From positions 1 to 20,654 of IMG/VR virus record IMGVR_UViG_3300028283_000214: a DNA stretch of 20,654 bases. One strand, given 5' to 3'. The notes under the pieces were generated by a model, which searched no databases, was not told where the DNA came from, and worked only from the letters and a program-made list of their open reading frames with translations. The translations under genes and the position numbers were made by a program. The DNA is from a virus. This document shows, piece by piece, positions 1-7,296 of the stretch (the stretch's first letter is position 1; every line of letters begins with the position of its first letter).

Positions 1-1
1 A

Positions 2-325
2 TCAGGTACAACAGGATCTAGTGGAACCAGTGGAACATCAGGTACAACAGGATCTAGTGGAACCAGTGGAACATCAGGGATTAATGGAACTAGTGGAACA
101 TCAGGTACAACAGGATCTAGTGGAACCAGTGGAACATCAGGGATTAATGGAACTAGTGGAACATCAGGGATTAATGGAACTAGTGGAACATCAGGTACAA
201 CAGGATCTAGTGGAACCAGTGGGAAAAATGGATCTAGTGGTACATCAGGCACGTCTGGATCCAGCGGAGTAACAGGAACTTCTGGAACATCTGGTAATAC
301 AAGCACTAGTGGTAGTTCCGGTAAA
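2..325 (+). repeat. Tandem 36/27-bp coding repeats, first collagen-like block
   Basis: Nearly identical direct repeats encode GTTGSSGTSGTS (36 bp) and GINGTSGTS (27 bp), alternating in the order 36, 36, 27, 36, 27, 27, with a diverged tail from about base 205. Units are almost identical at DNA level, including shared aca/tca/ggt codon choices, so recent duplication or unequal recombination is likely. Short-read assembly may have miscounted the units. Confidence 0.85.
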
Positions 326-1429
326 GACGGAGTGGCTAGTTTGAGTTTATCTGGATTAACAGACGTCTTGTTAACAAATTTAACATCTGGTGATTTATTA
401 GTTTACTCTGGAAACACTTGGAATAATATAACACCTAACGATGATATAGATAATGCCACAGTTGCTTTTAACCCAATCCATTATACTAAAACAAGTTCGA
501 CACTTAAAGGTCATTTAGAAGGAATAGATAATATCATTTTAAGCGGTGGGACTAGTGGGGGTTCAGGTACATCTGGATCATCTGGAAAATCTGGATCATC
601 TGGTACATCTGGAACGTCAGGTGCACAAGGTCCTGCTGGTCCGTCAGGTGGAGGTGGTAGTTCTGGGTTATCTGGTACATCAGGGTCATCAGGAACCAGT
701 GGATCATCTGGAACGTCAGGTGCACAAGGTCCTGCTGGTCCTTCGGGTGGAGGTGGTAGTTCTGGGTTATCAGGCACATCAGGGAGCAGTGGAGCGGATG
801 GTCCTTCGGGTGGAGGTGGTAGTTCTGGGTTATCAGGCACATCAGGTACATCTGGTGCAGCTGGTGTTGTTGGTACATCAGGTACATCTGGTGCAGCTGG
901 TGTAATTGGGACATCAGGTACATCTGGAATAAATGGTAGTTCTGGTATAACACCAACTGGTGTTACAGATACCAATTTAACATATAATAATAATATCCTT
1001 TATACACCAAATATAGTTGTATCTGGTTTAACTACTAATTATTCTGGTTCAACAACAAATTATAAAAATGTAATAGCTGATACAACTGGAAAATTAGTAT
1101 CTACTACTTTAATACCAGATGTCATAGGATTTGAAATAAGAAATTTAGCAACAGGTAATACATATACATTAGATATATCAGCACCGTATGCTTATACCAT
1201 ATCTGGATTGACATATAAAGCAAATACAGGTACAGTAGTTTTTGATATTCAATATCAATTAACTGGAGTTACAGGATTAAGTAATTTAAGTGGAACAACC
1301 ACTAAAATAACAAGTGTGGCTACATCGGGTAATGTTGTTGCTATAGGAAATGAAGTCACACTTTATGTTAGAACAATAACAAGCAGTGCTTCGATATTAA
1401 GTGGGTCTTTAAAAAATACAGTAACTTAA
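2..1429 (+). CDS. Collagen-like tail fibre protein (5' partial)
   Basis: The frame is open from base 2 to the TAA at 1427-1429, giving 475 visible residues; the true start lies left of the window, and the GTG at 332 is only an internal codon. About the first 110 residues are Gly-X-Y repeats rich in Ser and Thr (GTSGTSG, GSSGTSG, GINGTSG). A non-repeat stretch follows (about residues 111-180), then a second Gly-rich block containing GAQGPAGPSGGGGSSG modules, then a C-terminal beta-type domain of about 160 residues. Collagen-like triplets are common in phage fibre shafts, where they form long trimeric rods. The genes just downstream also look like receptor-interaction proteins, so this is inferred to be a shaft or adhesin of the virion. 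Reading frames on the opposite strand here are shadows of the repeats. Confidence 0.85.
   Translation, partial: SGTTGSSGTSGTSGTTGSSGTSGTSGINGTSGTSGTTGSSGTSGTSGINGTSGTSGINGTSGTSGTTGSSGTSGKNGSSGTSGTSGSSGVTGTSGTSGNTSTSGSSGKDGVASLSLSGLTDVLLTNLTSGDLLVYSGNTWNNITPNDDIDNATVAFNPIHYTKTSSTLKGHLEGIDNIILSGGTSGGSGTSGSSGKSGSSGTSGTSGAQGPAGPSGGGGSSGLSGTSGSSGTSGSSGTSGAQGPAGPSGGGGSSGLSGTSGSSGADGPSGGGGSSGLSGTSGTSGAAGVVGTSGTSGAAGVIGTSGTSGINGSSGITPTGVTDTNLTYNNNILYTPNIVVSGLTTNYSGSTTNYKNVIADTTGKLVSTTLIPDVIGFEIRNLATGNTYTLDISAPYAYTISGLTYKANTGTVVFDIQYQLTGVTGLSNLSGTTTKITSVATSGNVVAIGNEVTLYVRTITSSASILSGSLKNTVT
548..940 (+). repeat. Second collagen-like repeat block
   Basis: Three copies of a module with GPSGGGGSSGLSGTSG at its core are visible; two are preceded by GAQGPAG and one by GADG. 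Two copies of an SGAAGV(V/I)GTSGT unit follow. The copies differ at synonymous sites more than in the first block, so this block is older. Confidence 0.75.
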
Positions 1430-1431
1430 AA

Positions 1432-1974
1432 ATGAGTAGAAGATTATTCATTCTTATAGACGAAGGAGGAACAACTTCAAGTGGCGGTGATACTGGAACA
1501 ACTTATACAATAGGTCAATCAGCTCTTGGTGGTATAGTTTTTTATATTACCAATGGAGGATTACATGGATTAGTTGGAGCGGTAGCTGATGCTGGCGGCC
1601 AACCTTGGGGATGTTCGGGCACTGCTATGGGCGCAAATGCTAGAGGATGGACAATAGGAACAGGTCAATTAAATACAACAACTATCGTAAATGGTTGTGC
1701 TACAGATTGGATACCAGCAAAACTATGTAATGATTATTCTTATGGTGGTTATAATGATTGGTATTTACCGAGTCATGACGAATTGACACAACTAATAGCT
1801 CAAAAATCATATTTTAGTTCATGGAGTTACACTTATTATTGGTCAAGCACTGAAATTGGGACCACTACAGCTGCTTGTATAACATATAGTAATGGATATT
1901 GGTATGATGGAGTACAAGGTGCAGCGATGGAAAAGATATATAGTAATGGTTGTAGAGCTGTAAGAAGTTTTTAA
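1432..1974 (+). CDS. DUF1566/Fib_succ_major-type lectin-fold tail protein
   Basis: 180 aa. After a short N-terminal strand (RRLFILIDEGG) and a Gly/Ser/Thr linker comes a single domain with the hallmarks of the DUF1566 (Lcl C-terminal) and Fib_succ_major families: GGYNDWYLPSHDEL near residues 103-116, YYWSSTE near 139-145, and the terminal CRAVRSF. These domains have a C-type-lectin/FGE-like fold and sit on secreted bacterial proteins and phage tail adhesins. It starts two bases after the fibre stop (TAA-aa-ATG), so the two genes are co-transcribed. A role as a receptor-binding tip is inferred from context. Related folds serve as variable proteins of diversity-generating retroelements, but no reverse transcriptase or template repeat lies in the window. 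Confidence 0.8.
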   Translation: MSRRLFILIDEGGTTSSGGDTGTTYTIGQSALGGIVFYITNGGLHGLVGAVADAGGQPWGCSGTAMGANARGWTIGTGQLNTTTIVNGCATDWIPAKLCNDYSYGGYNDWYLPSHDELTQLIAQKSYFSSWSYTYYWSSTEIGTTTAACITYSNGYWYDGVQGAAMEKIYSNGCRAVRSF

Positions 1975-1988
1975 AAATAAATATTAAT

Positions 1989-2666
1989 ATGTATAAAATA
2001 TATTATAATAGTGATGGAGTATTTTTAAATAATAATAATTTGTTATTAGAATATGTAGAACCAGTTCTTGTGAATAGAATTTATGTTGATATAAATGCTG
2101 CAACTACAAACTATGCGCCATATTCAGCTTCAACTTGGACATTTGGTGGAGAAACATTAATAAAAACTTGGAATCATTGGAGTGGATTTACTTTATCAAC
2201 CGCTCCTTGGATAGCTTCACCATTACCATTAAGATATAGTGACAATACATCTTCTAATTATATTATAACATTATTAACAGGGTTTACTTATGGTTATAAT
2301 AATGGAAAAACGACTGGTAATAATACTGGAGTGTACCCTGATATATGTATGCAATGGAATGGTGTGTGGTATGTAGATGGAACTACTCCGATAGCGACAA
2401 TTGAATTAAGTGGATTAAATACTGGAAAAACATACGATTTTACATTTTTTGGTTCGAGGGAAAATTGGAACACTGTCACAAGATATACTATCACGGGTGG
2501 AACATCTAAGGATGGGATTTATGTTGATAACAATATCAATAATAACACAACAACAACATCTGTAATATCAACAATTCAATCATCAACAACTGGTAAAATT
2601 AGAGTTAAAATTTGGTCAGAATATTTTGGTGCCTTTGCTGTGTTGGAAATAAATGAAAATGGATAA
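1989..2666 (+). CDS. Tail-associated protein, galactose-binding-like beta domain
   Basis: 225 aa. A short N-terminal piece (YYNSDGVFLNNNNLLLEY) is followed by a beta-rich, Asn/Thr/Gly-rich domain. The segment IELSGLNTGKTYDFTFFGSR, then TRYTITGGTS, then NNNTTTTSVIS and a final FAVLEI strand, matches the pattern of jelly-roll carbohydrate-binding or malectin-like domains in Bacteroidota surface proteins. It lies between a lectin-type gene and a polysaccharide deacetylase gene, so glycan binding at the tail tip is a reasonable inference. No catalytic motif is visible. Its N-terminal NNN-hydrophobic pattern resembles that of the next protein and may be a shared attachment strand. Confidence 0.6.
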   Translation: MYKIYYNSDGVFLNNNNLLLEYVEPVLVNRIYVDINAATTNYAPYSASTWTFGGETLIKTWNHWSGFTLSTAPWIASPLPLRYSDNTSSNYIITLLTGFTYGYNNGKTTGNNTGVYPDICMQWNGVWYVDGTTPIATIELSGLNTGKTYDFTFFGSRENWNTVTRYTITGGTSKDGIYVDNNINNNTTTTSVISTIQSSTTGKIRVKIWSEYFGAFAVLEINENG

Positions 2667-2668
2667 AC

Positions 2669-4072
2669 ATGGGATATAAAACGATATTAAATAATAATAA
2701 AATAATTCTTAATAACGGAAAAATGTATCTGAATAAATTTGCATCAGTGACATCAATTCAAAAAGTAAGTATTGTATTTAGTTCTCCGCCATCAAATATA
2801 GGTATCACTAAAGCCCCTTTAAAATATAATAAAAGATTTGCTTTTTCGTATGTTTGGGATGATGGTTTATTGGATGCTTATACATATGGATTTAAATATT
2901 TAAATGGTGGGACAGCTGGTGATGGTACTGTTAGTTCTGGAAAAACATATACTGATGGTTGTGGTAACAAAGTAAAATTTAATGTTGGACTTGCTATTTA
3001 TACAACAAATAATACACACACAGTAGATTATCATTCTCAACCAGACGCTGGTTCTGTTTATATTTTATGGAATCAACTTAAAGAAGTTTATAATGCTGGA
3101 TGGGCGATAAATAACCACGCTTTTGATGCTAGTATTACTAATTATGATGTTGAGAGAAATCGTTCTTATATTTATAGACAAACATCAGGGGCGACAACGA
3201 AAGTTTTTACACAACCACAAGGTGACACTCAATATATACCATTAGTTTGGGCTATAACAGGTTCAACTAAATATTATGAATATATGAATCAACAAAATTG
3301 GCAAACTTATTTTGGTTCAGGAAACGGTGTTGATATACCAGCTGGTAGAGTAGACCAAGATTTATTATCTGGTGAGAGAAGAATAGGTTATGATAAATGG
3401 CCGGTAAATCAATTCGGTATGATTCGTACTAGTGCTACTAGTTCAGCTACTGTTATAGATTCTATAAATAGTTTAATAAAAGCTACAGGGACAACTTATC
3501 ATACATGGAATTCAAATCTTTGTCATTCAGTAAGCGGCGCTGGTGGTGGTTTTGGTTCATTTTCTGATTTTAAAACAGCTATGGATTATATAGAAGATAA
3601 TTATGGTTCAGATGGTAATGATACTTGCTGGATGGCGTGTGATCAAGATGTTTATGAATATTTAACGACGAGAGATACAACAGTCATTACACAAGAATTA
3701 AATGGTAATACATTAGATTTAACATTCTCTTATCTTAATACAAATACTGGAAATACATTACCAGATGATATGAGAAATTATTCCCTATCGTTGATTATTT
3801 CCGGTAATACTTCTATATCTGATATTATTATAGAAGGGGGCGAAGGATGTTCGTTAAATAAATCATATGGAACAAATACAGCTTTAATTAATTTAAATTG
3901 GATTGGTGGATTATCAATGTCATCTAGATTATTAAGAATAGCGACGGAAAAAGTTGAAAAAGCTGAATCTACAATTTCAACCGGTGATAAAGAGATAGCA
4001 CAAGATTATGTAACATCGATGGTAAATGGAACAGATAAAACTAATTTACAAAATAGATTAAACTCAATTTAA
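2669..4072 (+). CDS. NodB-type polysaccharide deacetylase, tail-associated
   Basis: 467 aa. After a short attachment-like N-terminus (ILNNNKIILNNGKMYLNK) the domain opens with FAFSYVWDDGLLDAY (residues 57-71), the metal-binding Asp-Asp motif of NodB-homology deacetylases. VKFNVGLAIYTTN and AGWAINNHAFD (143-153) correspond to the second motif, usually HS/TxxH, although only one His is kept here. The segment ending CWMACDQDVYEYLTTRD is the usual end of the catalytic barrel. The last 130 residues are a beta domain and a helical tail. The family removes acetyl groups from cell-surface glycans; on a phage tail this would modify or bind capsule or O-antigen. Loss of one His leaves activity uncertain, so it may act as a binding protein. 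Confidence 0.75.
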   Translation: MGYKTILNNNKIILNNGKMYLNKFASVTSIQKVSIVFSSPPSNIGITKAPLKYNKRFAFSYVWDDGLLDAYTYGFKYLNGGTAGDGTVSSGKTYTDGCGNKVKFNVGLAIYTTNNTHTVDYHSQPDAGSVYILWNQLKEVYNAGWAINNHAFDASITNYDVERNRSYIYRQTSGATTKVFTQPQGDTQYIPLVWAITGSTKYYEYMNQQNWQTYFGSGNGVDIPAGRVDQDLLSGERRIGYDKWPVNQFGMIRTSATSSATVIDSINSLIKATGTTYHTWNSNLCHSVSGAGGGFGSFSDFKTAMDYIEDNYGSDGNDTCWMACDQDVYEYLTTRDTTVITQELNGNTLDLTFSYLNTNTGNTLPDDMRNYSLSLIISGNTSISDIIIEGGEGCSLNKSYGTNTALINLNWIGGLSMSSRLLRIATEKVEKAESTISTGDKEIAQDYVTSMVNGTDKTNLQNRLNSI

Positions 4073-4100
4073 AAAATTGTTAAAAAATAATTATTTAATA

Positions 4101-4352
4101 ATGACATATGAATACAAGCTAGACAATTTTGTTTCTGTTCCGATAAACGGTAATAAAAGATTGATTATATGGGATAAAAATAATAACTATATTGATAGTT
4201 TGACTACCGATATATCACATTATTTCGTTAAGAATAATTGTTTAGTTATTAAGATTACTAATAAAAATGATCTAATATTAAGTTTTGAAAGTAGAACTGT
4301 TGCCCAACAGGCTCTTGATAAATTAGACGCTTACAGAAAAACAATAAATTAA
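4101..4352 (+). CDS. Small structural-type protein, unknown
   Basis: 83 aa from the ATG at 4101; an in-frame TTG at 4077 would add eight residues but is less likely. No family is recognised. The sequence predicts a beta-rich N-terminal part (VSVPINGNKRLIIWD, CLVIKITNKNDLILSF) followed by one helix (RTVAQQALDKLDAYRKTI). This beta-sheet plus C-terminal helix layout is seen in small phage virion proteins. It lies between the tail-fibre genes and the tagged-protein block and is followed with no gap (TAAATG) by a 30-aa frame. A virion or assembly role is inferred from position only. Confidence 0.65.
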   Translation: MTYEYKLDNFVSVPINGNKRLIIWDKNNNYIDSLTTDISHYFVKNNCLVIKITNKNDLILSFESRTVAQQALDKLDAYRKTIN

Positions 4353-4445
4353 ATGGCATCAAGATTAAAAACAATAGAGTTTTTATCATCAGTAAATACT
4401 GCGACAGAACCCTCAACGGGAAGAAGAATATTTGTTATTTCATAA
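4353..4445 (+). CDS. 30-aa small ORF, unknown
   Basis: The ATG abuts the preceding TAA and the frame encodes MASRLKTIEFLSSVNTATEP followed by STGRRIFVIS, then TAA. Direct stop-start abutment in a compact operon suggests translation. The sequence looks like the N-terminus of a longer beta-rich protein, so it could instead be the remnant of a truncated structural gene. No known family is recognised. Confidence 0.4.
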   Translation: MASRLKTIEFLSSVNTATEPSTGRRIFVIS

Positions 4446-4477
4446 AAAATCATATTTTTAAAATAATATATAAGTGC

Positions 4478-5551
4478 ATGAAAATATTCAAGAAATTAAA
4501 AACGTTCGAAAATTATGAAAGTGGAGAAATTAAAGCCACTCCTAAAACTGATAAAGTTTCTGATGAAGTAATTAATAATAAAATAAAAGAAGTAGTGGCT
4601 AATATACTTAAAACAAAAGAGTATTTTATGTTACTTCAAGATACTGCAGAACACGTATATGAGATGATTGAAAAACAAATACCACCAAACGTAGACGCTT
4701 TTGCCAACTCTCTATCAGAAAAAGACAAAATGTTGGGAGGATTAGTTGATGATTTATTAGATCTATTAGATAATTCTAATACTCTAACTGAATTAGATGA
4801 AATTGTTATGGTGTTAAGAAACATAGATCAATATACAGAAGATAATATGGACGATATACTTAAAGGACTTGGTGATGACGATGATGATGACGACGATGAC
4901 GATGATATAGGAAATGGTGACGAACATATTTGTCCTAAATGTGAAGGAACAGGTGAAAATAAAAATGGTGAAGTATGTGACGCCTGTGATGGCACTGGAT
5001 TTAAACCAGAATACGACGAAGAAGAAGACGAAGATGAAGACGACGATGACGATGATTATGTCGAAATAATGCAACCTAAAAAAAAAGGTAAACTAGAAGA
5101 CGACGATTCTAAAGATCAATTCGTTGATGATATAAAAGAAGATGAAGATCAACTAGAAAGAAAACCTAAAAAATTAGGTGAATCTAAAAAGCCAATGAGT
5201 GATTTAGAGAGAAAGATCAAATCTTTTGCCGAACAAAATAAACCAAAAGTGGAACCTAAAAAAGAGGAGCCAAAGAAGGAAGAAAGTAAGGATAAATTTA
5301 AAAAAGGCGACGTCGTTTATATAGGAGGAATAAAGGGACACGCCATCAAATATAATGGTAAAAAATGTACAGTAGTACAAAAAGGTGAAGAAGATACGTA
5401 CGATCTACACGACCCATCAAGTAAGGTGGCTGGTGTAAATATACAGGGAATGCCTGAAAAATATATGTCTAAAGAACCTTTTCCAGAAAAACCAGAACCT
5501 GTAAAAAGGGCAGTAAAACCAAGAGCAGTTAGAAAGAAAAAAGATGAATAA
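4478..5551 (+). CDS. Acidic tagged protein with DnaJ-like zinc motif and KOW-like domain
   Basis: 357 aa. Layout: N-terminal tag FKKLKTFENYESGE (4-17); a helical domain (about 34-127) that is paralogous to the next protein; an Asp run (133-143); two CxxCxGxG motifs, CPKCEGTG (152-159) and CDACDGTG (167-174), as in the DnaJ central zinc domain; a second acidic run (179-194); Lys/Glu-rich linkers; a small SH3/KOW-like domain (about 273-311, FKKGDVVYIGG to YDLHD); and a basic, Pro-rich C-terminus. Alternating very acidic and basic stretches suggest a scaffold or a DNA- or protein-binding virion component. Its last 8 bases overlap the next gene. The function is unknown; packaging is inferred from the tag. 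Confidence 0.75.
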   Translation: MKIFKKLKTFENYESGEIKATPKTDKVSDEVINNKIKEVVANILKTKEYFMLLQDTAEHVYEMIEKQIPPNVDAFANSLSEKDKMLGGLVDDLLDLLDNSNTLTELDEIVMVLRNIDQYTEDNMDDILKGLGDDDDDDDDDDDIGNGDEHICPKCEGTGENKNGEVCDACDGTGFKPEYDEEEDEDEDDDDDDYVEIMQPKKKGKLEDDDSKDQFVDDIKEDEDQLERKPKKLGESKKPMSDLERKIKSFAEQNKPKVEPKKEEPKKEESKDKFKKGDVVYIGGIKGHAIKYNGKKCTVVQKGEEDTYDLHDPSSKVAGVNIQGMPEKYMSKEPFPEKPEPVKRAVKPRAVRKKKDE

Positions 5552-5903
5552 ACTAAAAACATATAAAACTTTCGAGACACATATCATCAGAGATGAAAAT
5601 GTTGATATAAACTACGAAAATAAAATTGATAAAATCATGGAAGCTCTTTTGGAACAAAAGGTACTCGTACAAATGCTCGGTGATACTATTAATCACGTTA
5701 GTAAAGCTATCGAAAAAGTATTACCAGAACCTCTTGAAGATTTTATGACGGATTTACATCATTACGACGAAGAAATATTCAATTGTATAGACGATATACA
5801 AGAAAAAATTATAAACGGAATGCCTAATATCAAAGATATGATTGAAGATGTAGAACACGATTTTAATATGATTGAAAATTATTTAAAAATGAAAGATGAA
5901 TAA
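5544..5903 (+). CDS. Helical tagged protein, paralogue of the preceding gene's domain
   Basis: 119 aa. The N-terminus LKTYKTFETH carries the shared tag. Residues 26-112 align with residues 34-122 of the upstream 357-aa protein: NKI near the start, then L-DT--HV---IEK--P, then a DD pair and a final helix ending in a Tyr about ten residues before the end. It lacks the zinc motif and the acidic and KOW-like parts. It is mostly alpha-helical by composition. The start overlaps the upstream stop (GATGAATAA), typical of translational coupling. No named family is recognised; it probably interacts with the same partner as its paralogue. Confidence 0.75.
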   Translation: MNKLKTYKTFETHIIRDENVDINYENKIDKIMEALLEQKVLVQMLGDTINHVSKAIEKVLPEPLEDFMTDLHHYDEEIFNCIDDIQEKIINGMPNIKDMIEDVEHDFNMIENYLKMKDE

Positions 5904-5921
5904 AAAATAATTAAAAATAAA

Positions 5922-6188
5922 ATGGGTAAAAATATAAATACATCATTCGACAAGTTTGTAAACGAAGGGTTCTTAAGAGCTAAAAAAGAATTATCCCCAG
6001 ACGAAGAATACAAGAAACAACACGCTAAACAAGAAAAAGAAAAAGCAGCGATGCTTAAAAAAGGAAAAAAAGATAATAAAGTAAGTTCTAGCGATCCTTA
6101 CGGTGAAGAAGAACAAGACGATAAAAAAGAAAAAGCCGCAGCCAAAAAAGCCGCAGCCGCAGATAAACGCGCAGCAAGTAGAAAATAA
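5922..6188 (+). CDS. Small Lys/Ala-rich tagged protein
   Basis: 88 aa. It starts with NTSFDKFVNEGF, a good match to the shared tag, including a V-N-E-G step that resembles a T4 prohead-protease site. The rest is low-complexity and highly charged: a Lys/Glu helix (about 20-50), the short motif DPYGEE (58-63), and a Lys/Ala tail (about 68-88). Size, basic tail and N-terminal tag resemble T4 internal proteins that are packaged with DNA and ejected into the host, but there is no sequence family evidence. One base separates its stop from the next ATG. Confidence 0.7.
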   Translation: MGKNINTSFDKFVNEGFLRAKKELSPDEEYKKQHAKQEKEKAAMLKKGKKDNKVSSSDPYGEEEQDDKKEKAAAKKAAAADKRAASRK

Positions 6189-6189
6189 C

Positions 6190-6630
6190 ATGATAACCAA
6201 ATTTAATAAATATGATAAAGTTTTTGAGAGTCTGCCCAGACAATCAACTGTGGACCAACTTCATAGAATAAGAGATGAAATTAAGAAATCTCAAGTTATA
6301 AAAGTTGGACCAGATGAATCTAGTATGGGTGGTGATATTGGTGATAGAGTAATGCAAGATTTAAAAAAACATCAAATGAATAATTTGTTCTTTTGGGATA
6401 ATCCTCTTGACAGGCATATAGATTCTTACGAAACATTTGTGCAAGATGACTCAAGAGATAGTTTAGGATATACCAAAGATGGTGATCCAAAGAAACATAA
6501 AGGAACTGATTACGTAAAAGAAGGTAAATTTTCTTTTGAAGAATGGAAGAAGAAACATAAATGGATACAAAAGAAAGAAGTAGATGAAGAAGAAAAGGTT
6601 GTTGATTCCAGAGTTAGATCCTTACGGTGA
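6190..6630 (+). CDS. Tagged hydrophilic protein, unknown; possible frameshift near 3' end
   Basis: 146 aa from the ATG at 6190, chosen because it lies one base after the upstream stop and gives a tag-like N-terminus, TKFNKYDKVFESL. The longer frame from 6103 would overlap the upstream gene almost fully with Lys/Pro-rich shadow sequence. The body is hydrophilic and partly helical, with no known domain. The end reads DSRVRSLR, stop, while a second frame over the same bases continues as PELDPYGEEIWDDN, a motif found in two other proteins of this window. An indel near 6595-6620 would join the two, so the C-terminus given here may be wrong. Confidence 0.65.
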   Translation: MITKFNKYDKVFESLPRQSTVDQLHRIRDEIKKSQVIKVGPDESSMGGDIGDRVMQDLKKHQMNNLFFWDNPLDRHIDSYETFVQDDSRDSLGYTKDGDPKKHKGTDYVKEGKFSFEEWKKKHKWIQKKEVDEEEKVVDSRVRSLR

Positions 6631-6736
6631 AGAAATTTGGGATGATAATAGAACCAAATATGATTGGAATGAAATAAGGCAACAAAGATATTACAAAAAA
6701 ATAAACCTGTTAAGATGGATAAATTTAATAACTTAA
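6584..6736 (+). CDS. Overlapping alternative-frame ORF carrying DPYGEEIW motif
   Basis: 50 aa starting at an ATG inside the 3' end of the upstream gene and ending inside the start of the next gene. It reads LDPYGEEIWDDN, then RTKYDWNEIRQQRYYKK. The same DPYGEE(I/V)WD-N pattern occurs in the 670-aa protein (residues 362-372) and DPYGEE occurs in the 88-aa protein, so these codons are probably translated. It is either the true C-terminus of the upstream gene reached by a frameshift or sequencing error, or a separate small overlapping gene. Confidence 0.4.
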   Translation: MKKKRLLIPELDPYGEEIWDDNRTKYDWNEIRQQRYYKKINLLRWINLIT

Positions 6737-7278
6737 AAACATATGAAGAATATAGAAATTTTCACGTTGCCACTGGTTGGGAAACAGAACAAGGTGAAGA
6801 AAATGTTGAAAGAAGTCAAAGTAGGAGCGCAAGAAAAGATCCGAACGAACCATTCTTCAATAAGAATAAAAAAGAATATTACAAAGGTAAAGCTAGGGAA
6901 TTTAGAACTAAAGAATATCAAAAGATCTATGATGATCAGGAAAAATTTCTTACAAATAAAATAAAACATCTAAAAGAAATTGCTGATCTAGCCACAGAAG
7001 ATAATATTATGAAGGTAAAAGGTAAAAGTAAATTAATAAAAATTTTGTTAAAAGACGGAACTAGATTACAAGTTGATAGTAAATATTATACATACGTTGC
7101 TATAAATGTTAATCAACAAAACGAGAAAGAATACAATGAACTTTATGATAGGTTTGGTGGATATGATATTAAAAGAACTGAGATAATAGACACTCTAATG
7201 AGCGATTATAATTCCGTTTTAAAAGAAACTGCTAGAAAATTTGCTGAAATTGCAAATAAAAGAGATATAGTATTTTAA
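6715..7278 (+). CDS. Tagged helical protein, unknown
   Basis: 187 aa. The N-terminus FNNLKTYEEYRNFH carries the shared tag, followed by a Ser/Arg/Glu-rich, probably disordered segment (about 25-60). Residues 60-100 are predicted helical and highly charged. A small beta segment, SKLIKILLKDGTRLQVDSKYYTYVAI, split at about residues 105-130, is followed by two helices to the end. No catalytic or metal-binding pattern is visible and no family is recognised. It sits mid-block among tagged genes with short spacers, so a virion or assembly role is inferred by association. Confidence 0.7.
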   Translation: MDKFNNLKTYEEYRNFHVATGWETEQGEENVERSQSRSARKDPNEPFFNKNKKEYYKGKAREFRTKEYQKIYDDQEKFLTNKIKHLKEIADLATEDNIMKVKGKSKLIKILLKDGTRLQVDSKYYTYVAINVNQQNEKEYNELYDRFGGYDIKRTEIIDTLMSDYNSVLKETARKFAEIANKRDIVF

Positions 7279-7296
7279 AAAAATAAATAAAACAAA

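Noticed and set aside
1-330. Direct repeats that could suggest a CRISPR array
   Set aside because: Repeats are contiguous, in phase with codons and encode Gly-X-Y triplets; there are no unique spacers.
511-975. Long antisense frames rich in Pro/Val/Asp opposite the fibre gene
   Set aside because: They are the mirror of Gly/Ser codon repeats and have no independent features.
1800-1974. Lectin-fold C-terminus as a diversity-generating retroelement target
   Set aside because: The fold fits, but no reverse transcriptase, template repeat or adenine-biased variable region is seen in the window.
6103-6189. Extended start for the 146-aa protein (Lys/Pro-rich N-terminus)
   Set aside because: It lies almost wholly inside the 88-aa gene in another frame, and the ATG at 6190 gives both correct spacing and a tag-like N-terminus.
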